This document shows positions 6,343 through 11,972 of a DNA stretch of 11,972 nucleotides, piece after piece (within the stretch, counting starts at the first letter, position 1; every line of letters starts with the position of its first letter). The notes under the pieces were generated by a model that was not told where the DNA came from, made no database searches, and was given only the letters and a program-made list of their open reading frames with translations. The DNA is from CAZWXH01 sp964637725 (lineage in GTDB: Bacteria; Bacillota_I; Bacilli_A; Erysipelotrichales; Coprobacillaceae), in contig CAZWXH010000054.1 of NCBI GenBank assembly GCA_964637725.1, positions 1 through 11,972 on the forward strand, in the 5' to 3' direction. A program made the position numbers and the translations under genes.

Positions 6343-6984
6343 CTAATATCCTAGTTCTTCTTCAACAATGATTAATTTCATTCTTTGTGGATCTTTTTGA
6401 TATCCTAATTTAACATAACTTGAACAAATTCTGTTGGGATGACGACAGTCAATACAATGACCAATTTTTGTACATGGTGTATTTCTATCTAATCTAATAG
6501 CATTAGCTGGAGCACTGATATTTTTAATATGATTAATGGCCGAAATTTCATCTTCAAACACTTTATTTAAACCTGCAATGACAATAACTTGTTTAGGCCC
6601 ATAAATCATTGCCGCAACTCTATTGCCAGTTCCATCAATATTATAAAGGCAACCATCTATAGTTAAAGCATTAGTACTTGTTAAGAAAACATCAGCAAAA
6701 AAAGCTTGTCTAAATCTTTCTTCCTTTTCTTCAACAGATATTCCTTGTTCATAACGATCAATAAAATCAACATCACTTTTTCTAATTAAATCTAAAATAT
6801 TCATTTGATCTAATGTTACACTGCCCCCAACTGCAATACTTTTTTTATCACATAACACTGCATTTAAATATGTTGTTAATTCCACTTGATTTTTTACAAT
6901 GATAACTTCAATATTGTTAGTATTAAAATTCTTAATAATTTCATTTTCTTTAATCTTTATTAGTGTTTTTAAACTCGTATCCAT
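6343..6984 (-). CDS. LUD (LutC/YkgG-type) domain protein with C-terminal Cys motif
   Basis: A 213-aa LUD-domain (formerly DUF162) protein, usually annotated 'lactate utilization protein'. The conserved nucleotide-like fold motifs are seen as AVGGSVTLDQ (51-60) and STNALTIDG (103-111) followed by NIDGTGNRVAA and MIYGPK. A four-Cys cluster near the C-terminus, C171-x5-C177-x2-C180-x6-C187, could bind iron-sulfur or zinc; this is inference. The LutA and LutB partners of the lactate-oxidising complex are absent, so a role in lactate use is not supported by context. The start is the ATG at 6984, 8 nt after GGAGG; a longer frame to 7077 exists but lacks an RBS and would overlap the upstream gene widely. 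It overlaps the upstream Cys-rich membrane protein gene by 35 nt and sits 9 nt before malQ. Function unknown. Confidence 0.85.
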   Translation of the reverse strand: MDTSLKTLIKIKENEIIKNFNTNNIEVIIVKNQVELTTYLNAVLCDKKSIAVGGSVTLDQMNILDLIRKSDVDFIDRYEQGISVEEKEERFRQAFFADVFLTSTNALTIDGCLYNIDGTGNRVAAMIYGPKQVIVIAGLNKVFEDEISAINHIKNISAPANAIRLDRNTPCTKIGHCIDCRHPNRICSSYVKLGYQKDPQRMKLIIVEEELGY

Positions 6985-7111
6985 CTTTTCTTCCTCCACA
7001 TTCTTTATGACAATTTTTACAATCATTGCACTTATTTTTCTTAATTGAATAAATAGCCCATACAAGACATATGCCAAGTATCACTATGATTATTATATCA
7101 ATTATATTCAT
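6950..7111 (-). CDS. FeoB-associated Cys-rich small membrane protein
   Basis: A 53-residue protein with one N-terminal membrane segment (about 4-23) rich in Ile, then a basic cytoplasmic tail with C28-x2-C31-x2-C34-x3-C38. It matches in form and position the FeoB-associated Cys-rich membrane protein family of Firmicutes. By position it probably assists ferrous iron passage at the FeoB pore or supplies cysteine ligands, but no activity is established. The start ATG overlaps the feoB stop as ATGA, indicating translational coupling. A longer in-frame extension to 7201 lies wholly within feoB and is unlikely. Its last 35 nt overlap the LUD gene and hold that gene's ribosome-binding site. Confidence 0.88.
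   Translation of the reverse strand: MNIIDIIIIVILGICLVWAIYSIKKNKCNDCKNCHKECGGRKDGYEFKNTNKD
6993..6997 (-). promoter_or_regulatory. RBS that decides the LUD gene start
   Basis: GGAGG on the minus strand, 8 nt before the ATG at 6984. It is embedded in the coding sequence of the small Cys-rich membrane protein, so the two genes may be translationally linked. Confidence 0.85.
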
Positions 7112-9117
7112 AAAAAGAAACTTCCTATTTGAAAAATTAAAAGTGCAACCAAATATGCCATTCCAGTTTGAAAGAATACCGTTGCTAAAGCTTGTAACCA
7201 AGAACCTAATTCTTTTCTAGTTGCAGCAAATGCGGCGATACAAGGCATATATAAGACTGTAAAGACTAAGAATGTAAAAGAGCTTAATGGTGTAAATATA
7301 GAAGATAATGCACTATTGAAAGAAGCAGCGTTAGACGAAGATGTAAGAACAGTTAAAGTTGAAACCACTGATTCTTTAGCAGTAATTCCCGTCATTAAGG
7401 CTGTTGAGGCACGCCAATCTTCAAATCCTAATGGCGCAAATATTGGTGAAACAAATGAACCAATAGCCGCTAAAATACTTTGGCTACTGTCTTCAATCAT
7501 TTCGAATTGAAAATTAAAACTTTGTAAAAACCAAATTAATATAGAGGCAATAAAAATGATTGTAAAAGCACGGTAAATAAAATCTTTAGCTTTATCTAAA
7601 ACATTTAGTATGACATTCTTGATAGTCGGTATACGATAAGTTGGTAATTCTAATACAAAAGGAACTGGTTCACCAATAAAAATAGTGTTTTTCAATAGAA
7701 TAGCAGAACCTATTGCTACTAAGATTCCAATACAATATATAGTCATCATGACCAAAGCTGCTTTTGTTGGAAAAAATGCTGCTATAATCATCCCATAAAT
7801 AGGAAGTTTTGCACTACATGACATAAACGGCGTTAACACAATTGTCATCTTACGATCGCGTTCACTAGCCAGTGTCCGAGTTGCCATGATAGCTGGAACA
7901 CTACAACCAAATCCTATCAACATAGGAACAAAAGAGCGACCAGAAAGACCTATTTTTCTTAACAGTTTATCCATAACAAACGCGACTCTAGCCATATATC
8001 CACTATCTTCTAATAAAGATAAAAAGAAAAACAAAACAACGATAACTGGTAAGAAGGAAATCACACTCCCTACACCAGCTAAAATCCCATCACCAATCAA
8101 TGCTTGCAACCAAAAAGCAACATGATTTGTCTCAAGGATATTCATCAGATTCTGAGTTATGTAATTAACGCCTAGTTCCATTATATTTTGTAAGGGTTCA
8201 CCAATAACTACAAAAGTAAGATAAAAAATCAATAACATAATAAGTATAAAAATAGGGATTCCTAAATATTTGTGAGTTAATAAAGTATCAATCTTTTCAG
8301 AGCGCACTTGTTCTTTAGTTTCTTGTTCACTAAAAACACAATGAAAACAAACTTCATCAATAAAACTATAGCGCATATCAACGAGTGCTGCTTCACGATC
8401 AGTACCACTTTCTTCTTCCATAGCCAATAAAATATGTTCAATTATATGTTGATCACTTTTACTCATGTCAAGAATCTTTAAGACGTCTTGATCATTTTCA
8501 ATGACTTTTGTAACAGCATAACGTAAAGGAATTTGTCGCTGTTTAGCATTTTCTTCAATAATATGAGAAATTGCATGAATGGCTTTATGAACCGGTCCAT
8601 GACATAGATCAAGATGTCTTGAAGGGGCATCAATAATCTTGTCAATCTCGGTGATTACATCCTCAATACCTTCATTCTTACTTGCTGATATAGGAACAAC
8701 ACTCATTCCCATACGTTCTTTTAAACCATCAACATCAATGCAATTACCACTTTGATAAACTTCATCCATCATATTTAAAACCAAAATCATAGGAATATTT
8801 AATTCCATTAACTGCATTGTTAGATAAAGATTTCTTTCCATATTCGTAGCATCAATGATATTTATTATTAATTGAGGTTTCTCTTCAATTAGAAAACGAG
8901 TTGATACAATTTCTTCAGAAGTATATGGAGATAAAGAATAAATACCTGGTAAATCGATTAATTCATATTCATCTTTATGTTTCTTTATATATCCTCTTTT
9001 AGACTCGACTGTCACACCAGGAAAATTTCCCACATGTTGATTAGAGCCTGTTAAGGCATTAAATAAGGTTGTTTTTCCACAGTTTTGATTACCAATCAAA
9101 GCAATTTTTTTAGTCAT
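7108..9117 (-). CDS. feoB: Ferrous iron transport protein B
   Basis: The membrane permease with an N-terminal GTPase that imports Fe2+. At 669 aa it is complete and of the shorter Firmicute size. The G domain shows G1 GNQNCGKT (9-16), switch I NFPGVTVE (31-38), G3 DLPG (55-58), G4 NMMD (115-118) and G5 SAS (144-146). A helical region (about 165-275) follows, then multiple membrane segments from about 285 on. The two pore-type Cys motifs GFGCSVPA (402-409, Cys405) and MSCSAKLPIY (432-441, Cys434) are both present. It overlaps feoA by 8 nt and has AAGGAG about 7 nt before its ATG. The stop overlaps the start of the Cys-rich membrane protein. The substrate is expected to be ferrous iron, consistent with an anaerobe; manganese specificity is known in some FeoB proteins and cannot be excluded. 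Confidence 0.97.
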   Translation of the reverse strand: MTKKIALIGNQNCGKTTLFNALTGSNQHVGNFPGVTVESKRGYIKKHKDEYELIDLPGIYSLSPYTSEEIVSTRFLIEEKPQLIINIIDATNMERNLYLTMQLMELNIPMILVLNMMDEVYQSGNCIDVDGLKERMGMSVVPISASKNEGIEDVITEIDKIIDAPSRHLDLCHGPVHKAIHAISHIIEENAKQRQIPLRYAVTKVIENDQDVLKILDMSKSDQHIIEHILLAMEEESGTDREAALVDMRYSFIDEVCFHCVFSEQETKEQVRSEKIDTLLTHKYLGIPIFILIMLLIFYLTFVVIGEPLQNIMELGVNYITQNLMNILETNHVAFWLQALIGDGILAGVGSVISFLPVIVVLFFFLSLLEDSGYMARVAFVMDKLLRKIGLSGRSFVPMLIGFGCSVPAIMATRTLASERDRKMTIVLTPFMSCSAKLPIYGMIIAAFFPTKAALVMMTIYCIGILVAIGSAILLKNTIFIGEPVPFVLELPTYRIPTIKNVILNVLDKAKDFIYRAFTIIFIASILIWFLQSFNFQFEMIEDSSQSILAAIGSFVSPIFAPLGFEDWRASTALMTGITAKESVVSTLTVLTSSSNAASFNSALSSIFTPLSSFTFLVFTVLYMPCIAAFAATRKELGSWLQALATVFFQTGMAYLVALLIFQIGSFFL

Positions 9118-9343
9118 GAGATAGCTCCTTTACTTTTATTTTAGAAGCATCTTCTTTTCTTAATGTCAAAACATAACGACGTAAATAAACTTCGATAGGA
9201 TCACCCATTGGAGCTACTTTTCTAACTTTAATCTTTGTATTTGGAGTCAAACCCATTTCTAATAAACGTCTTCTTAAAAGACCTTCTCCACCAACTGACT
9301 CAATAAGAACAGTTGAACCAGGTTGTATCATATCTAATGTCAT
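9110..9343 (-). CDS. feoA: Ferrous iron transport protein A
   Basis: A 77-residue cytoplasmic SH3-like accessory protein required with FeoB for ferrous iron uptake. The family pattern is visible: IQPGSTVLIESVGG (6-19), then LLRRRLLEMGLTPNTKI and the later GDPIEVYLRRYVLTLR. The start at 9343 follows GGGGG (9352-9356) by 8 nt. An in-frame ATG at 9358 would add five residues but has no Shine-Dalgarno sequence. It is the first gene of the minus-strand run and overlaps feoB by 8 nt. Its promoter carries an inverted repeat over the -10 element, consistent with iron-dependent repression. Confidence 0.95.
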   Translation of the reverse strand: MTLDMIQPGSTVLIESVGGEGLLRRRLLEMGLTPNTKIKVRKVAPMGDPIEVYLRRYVLTLRKEDASKIKVKELSHD

Positions 9344-9351
9344 GTCTTCAT

Positions 9352-9356
9352 CCCCC
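9352..9356 (-). promoter_or_regulatory. RBS that decides the feoA start
   Basis: GGGGG on the minus strand, 8 nt before the ATG at 9343. The alternative ATG at 9356-9358 shares a base with it and has no upstream purine tract. Confidence 0.65.
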
Positions 9357-9372
9357 ATTTACTACTATATGT

Positions 9373-9396
9373 TATAGTTACCTACAACTAACTATA
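9373..9396. promoter_or_regulatory. Inverted repeat over the feoA -10, candidate metal-repressor operator
   Basis: Arms TATAGTTA (9373-9380) and TAACTATA (9389-9396) are perfect 8-bp inverted repeats around 8 nt. One arm contains the -10 hexamer and the repeat spans the predicted transcription start near 9384, a classic repressor position. The format is closer to DtxR/IdeR/MntR-type operators than to the 7-1-7 Fur box at 828-842. The regulator is not in the window. Confidence 0.5.
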
Positions 9397-9419
9397 TACT
9401 CATTTCCCATATTTTACAA
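9391..9419 (-). promoter_or_regulatory. Sigma-A-type promoter of the feo operon
   Basis: Minus-strand TTGTAA (9414-9419), a 17-nt spacer and TATAGT (9391-9396). It lies between the upstream ATPase terminator and feoA, and is the only obvious promoter before the six closely spaced genes that follow. Confidence 0.65.
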
Positions 9420-9442
9420 GTTAAAATAATAATAATTTAAAG

Positions 9443-9466
9443 AAAAAACCATATTTTCATATGGTT
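9443..9466 (-). terminator. Rho-independent terminator of the P1B ATPase gene
   Basis: An 8-bp perfect stem pairs 9447-9454 with 9459-9466. On the minus strand the loop reads GAAA, a stable GNRA tetraloop, and the stem is followed by a T run. It begins immediately after the TAG stop of the ATPase gene, separating it from the feo operon. Confidence 0.85.
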
Positions 9467-11959
9467 CTATCTCAAGACTCTCATGGCATTACAAATGGCG
9501 ATTAGTGTAACCCCAACATCCGCAAATACTCCCATCCACATATTTGAGTAACCAAACATTGTGAGAAGTAATACACCTATCTTAATAATTAATGTAAATG
9601 TCACATTTTGAATTAAAATACTATTTGTTTTATGAGATATTTTAATAGCCTCAGAAATCGTTTCAATATTATCTTGCATCAAAACCACATCAGCGGCTTC
9701 GATTGCGGCATCACTACCAACTCCACCCATTGCTATTCCAACATCAGCTCTGGCAAGTACTGGTGCATCATTAATTCCATCTCCAACAAAAGCAATATAT
9801 CCTTCTTTTTTATCAAGCATTTTTTCTACTTGAGTGACTTTATCTTGTGGTAGTAATTCACTATATACAATATCAACACCTAATTTTTTTGCAACATCAT
9901 TTGCAACTTGTTGGCGATCTCCTGTTAACATAACAGTTTTAGATACCCCAACTCGTTTTAAAGCGGCAATTCCTTTAATAGCAGATTCTTTAATTTGATC
10001 TGCAACAACTATTGAACCTGCAAACTGATTATCAATTGCTATAAATATAACAGTTCCTACTTCCTTTGGTTCAATAACATCTATTTGATGTTCTTTTAAG
10101 AAAGCAGCATTACCAAGATAAACATGTTGATCAAATAGCTCAACATCTATTCCTTTACCAGCAATTTCTTTAAAGTTGTTAATCTTTGATTCATCAATAT
10201 TTTGATTATATTTCTTTACAATACTTTTTGCGATTGGATGATTACTGAAGTATTCACCATATGCCCCAATCTTTAATAAATTATTATCACCATTGACTTC
10301 TACAACATCAAATGAACCATATGTTAATGTTCCCGTTTTATCAAAGACAACTGTATCTACATTTTTTAATAACTCTAAATAGTTTCCACCTTTAATTAAT
10401 GCCCCTACTTTGCTGGCTTTTCCTAATCCTGCATAGATGCCTAGAGGAACAGAGATAACCAAGGCACATGGACATGAAACAACTAAGAATGTTAAGGCAC
10501 GGTATAGCCATTCAGTAAAAACGGCATCATTAAATATAAACATCGGAACAACTGCTAGCATTATTGCTAATACAACAACTGTTGGTGTATATATTCTTGC
10601 AAATCTCGTAATAAATTTCTCGATTGGAGCTTTTTTACTTGCTGCATTTTCCATCAATTCTAATATTTTAGATACTGTTGAATCTACATACGGTTTCGTA
10701 ACTCTCACTTCGATAATCGCTGTTAAATTGACTACCCCAGCTAAAACCTCATCATTAATATTCACCTCTCTAGGAAGTGATTCACCAGTTAAACTAGAAG
10801 TATCTAAAGAAGATTGTCCACTTATGATAACTCCATCTAAAGGAATCTTTTCTCCTACCTTAACAATGATTTCATCATTCACATTCACTTCTTCAGGAGT
10901 GACTTTCTTTATTCCATCACTTGTTTTAATTGAAGCATATTCACTCTTAATATCCATTAATTCAGAAATTGAACTTCTTGTCTTATTAACCGCAAATGAT
11001 TGAAAGATTTCACCAACTGAATAAAACAACAATACGGCAACTGCCTCAGCATAATCACCAATCGCAAATGCTCCAATTGTTGCAATTGCCATTAAAAAGT
11101 TCTCATCAAAAATATCTCTTCTTAAAATATTACGAAGCGCTTTTAATAAAACTTCATGACCAATTAAAATATATGCAGCAACAAATCCAACAACTGATAT
11201 TGATTGTGACTGTAAAATAATACTTCCTATATAAACAATAACCCCCGCAATTAATGAAAAGTTTTCCTTGAGATTAAACAACTTTGGTTTCTCAATAACT
11301 TTATGGGATGACTTTAATGTGAGAGTAACCCCGTCTTCAACACTATCAACAACCTTTTGCATAGAGTCTAACGATTGTTTCTTATCATCAATAAATTGAA
11401 CCTTCAATGTTTCAGTAGAAAAGTTTAATACAGCATTATTTACATTATCCATATTCTTAATTGCTGATTCAACCTTCATTGCACAACTTGCACAATCCAA
11501 TCCTGATATCGAATAAGAAACAACCCCTTTGGTTTCTATAATTTTGTCATCATGAATATCTTCATCATGATGATGTCCACAACCACAATGATCATGTTCA
11601 TCATGTTCATGATTACATTCACAACTATCATGATTATGTTTAGCATGTTCATGACTACATCCACAGCTATCATCCTCATGTTTTTCGTGGTCATGTTCAC
11701 ATGTACAGTTATTATGTTCGTGTTCATCATTTGTTTGTGTTTTCTGATCTTTATAATCAATGACAACTTCTGGTTCGATTTTTTGAATTGCTTGTTCTAA
11801 ATCTTTAATATCAATTTCATTATCTGATTCTATAACTAATAACCCATTTGCAAAAGATAATGAACATTCCCTAACGTCTGATCTTTTATTAATTAAATCT
11901 TCTACTTTTTGTGCACAAGAAGCACAATCTAAATTTTTAATATGATATTTCTTAATCAT
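9467..11959 (-). CDS. P1B-type heavy-metal ATPase, Zn/Cd/Pb exporter type
   Basis: An inner-membrane ATP-driven metal exporter of the ZntA/CadA group. The 830-aa protein has two N-terminal heavy-metal-associated domains, each with DCASC (11-15 and 155-159), separated by a Cys/His-rich linker (about 79-137). The ATPase core is complete: TGES at 391-394, the membrane CPC motif SCPCALVISVPLG (495-507), the phosphorylated Asp540 in DKTGTLT, the HP motif at 574-575, and GDGINDAP in the hinge. The Asp before each CxxC, the CPC context and the Asp in the last membrane segment (FADVGVT) fit zinc, cadmium or lead rather than copper. The 830-aa length exceeds the ~730 of a one-domain ZntA by the extra domain and linker. 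The start has AGGGGG about 7 nt upstream, 13 bases from the window edge. No ArsR/CadC-type regulator is visible within the window. Exact metal preference is inferred. Confidence 0.94.
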   Translation of the reverse strand: MIKKYHIKNLDCASCAQKVEDLINKRSDVRECSLSFANGLLVIESDNEIDIKDLEQAIQKIEPEVVIDYKDQKTQTNDEHEHNNCTCEHDHEKHEDDSCGCSHEHAKHNHDSCECNHEHDEHDHCGCGHHHDEDIHDDKIIETKGVVSYSISGLDCASCAMKVESAIKNMDNVNNAVLNFSTETLKVQFIDDKKQSLDSMQKVVDSVEDGVTLTLKSSHKVIEKPKLFNLKENFSLIAGVIVYIGSIILQSQSISVVGFVAAYILIGHEVLLKALRNILRRDIFDENFLMAIATIGAFAIGDYAEAVAVLLFYSVGEIFQSFAVNKTRSSISELMDIKSEYASIKTSDGIKKVTPEEVNVNDEIIVKVGEKIPLDGVIISGQSSLDTSSLTGESLPREVNINDEVLAGVVNLTAIIEVRVTKPYVDSTVSKILELMENAASKKAPIEKFITRFARIYTPTVVVLAIMLAVVPMFIFNDAVFTEWLYRALTFLVVSCPCALVISVPLGIYAGLGKASKVGALIKGGNYLELLKNVDTVVFDKTGTLTYGSFDVVEVNGDNNLLKIGAYGEYFSNHPIAKSIVKKYNQNIDESKINNFKEIAGKGIDVELFDQHVYLGNAAFLKEHQIDVIEPKEVGTVIFIAIDNQFAGSIVVADQIKESAIKGIAALKRVGVSKTVMLTGDRQQVANDVAKKLGVDIVYSELLPQDKVTQVEKMLDKKEGYIAFVGDGINDAPVLARADVGIAMGGVGSDAAIEAADVVLMQDNIETISEAIKISHKTNSILIQNVTFTLIIKIGVLLLTMFGYSNMWMGVFADVGVTLIAICNAMRVLR
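11567..11707 (-). repeat. Degenerate tandem repeat coding a CxCxHxH metal-binding linker
   Basis: Four coding units start at C85, C99, C113 and C125 of the ATPase, spaced 14, 14 and 12 residues. Each begins C-x-C-x-H-x-H (the last has C-G-C-G-H-H-H). Residues 79-137 hold 17 His and 8 Cys. The pattern suggests expansion of a unit of about 42 nt. It also opens meaningless His/Met-rich frames on both strands. Confidence 0.85.
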
Positions 11960-11972
11960 AAATAATCCCCCT

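Noticed and set aside
7112..7201. Long form of the Cys-rich membrane protein starting in feoB
   Set aside because: The extra 30 residues are an out-of-frame reading of the FeoB C-terminus. The ATGA overlap gives the family-length 53-aa protein.
10437..11220. Plus-strand open frames opposite the ATPase gene
   Set aside because: They lie antisense to strongly conserved ATPase motifs. Their translations are low-complexity and resemble no family.
11536..11800. Open frames on both strands rich in Met, Ile and Thr, and a CRISPR-like look
   Set aside because: They are by-products of the His/Cys codon repeat (CAT, GAT, GAA) of the ATPase linker. The units are degenerate with no spacers, and the frames have no plausible ribosome sites.
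9467..11959. Copper-exporting CopA assignment for the P1B ATPase
   Set aside because: The metal-domain motif is DCxxC rather than MxCxxC. The CPC flank and the Asp in the last membrane helix match the zinc/cadmium group.

Overview
The window reads as a low-GC, anaerobic Firmicute, most like the gut Erysipelotrichia/Coprobacillus-type lineages. This is an inference from the A+T-rich codon use, strong GGAGG ribosome-binding sites, a rubredoxin-fused rubrerythrin, FeoA/FeoB with a Cys-rich companion, and an ECF-type vitamin transporter. It looks like ordinary chromosome: I see no phage, IS, CRISPR, tRNA or rRNA signal, and all main genes are intact.

Layout, left to right. (1) 1-93: the 3' flank of a rubrerythrin gene, with its terminator and possibly a promoter firing leftwards out of the window. 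(2) 94-747, minus: a rubrerythrin with a rubredoxin domain at both ends, for peroxide/oxygen defence. (3) 748-1028: a divergent control region with a promoter in each direction, a perfect 7-1-7 palindrome of Fur-superfamily format, and a structured leader RNA in front of the rightward operon. (4) 1029-3598, plus: panT-coaBC-coaX, which takes up pantothenate, phosphorylates it and carries it to 4'-phosphopantetheine. (5) 3598-3627: a strong inverted repeat that can terminate both converging operons. (6) 9343 down to 3605, minus: one closely packed run of six genes, feoA-feoB-small Cys-rich membrane protein-LUD-domain protein-malQ-patatin. Most junctions overlap or are under 10 nt, so a single transcript from the promoter at 9391-9419 is plausible. 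(7) 11959 down to 9467, minus: a Zn/Cd-type P1B ATPase with two metal-binding domains and a Cys/His repeat linker, closed by its own terminator.

Functional themes are metal homeostasis (ferrous iron import, zinc/cadmium export), oxidative-stress defence by a non-heme iron protein, and CoA synthesis from salvaged pantothenate. A glucan-processing enzyme and a lipid acyl hydrolase are appended to the iron operon.

Several genes have an in-frame upstream ATG that is a worse start than the one chosen here. The starts of rbr, panT, coaBC, feoA and the LUD gene were set by Shine-Dalgarno spacing. The least explained elements are the panT leader RNA, the palindromes at 828-842 and 9373-9396, the near-identical DNA of the two rubredoxin domains, and the linkage of a Cys-motif LUD protein to the feo genes. 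I found no clearly new multi-gene system.
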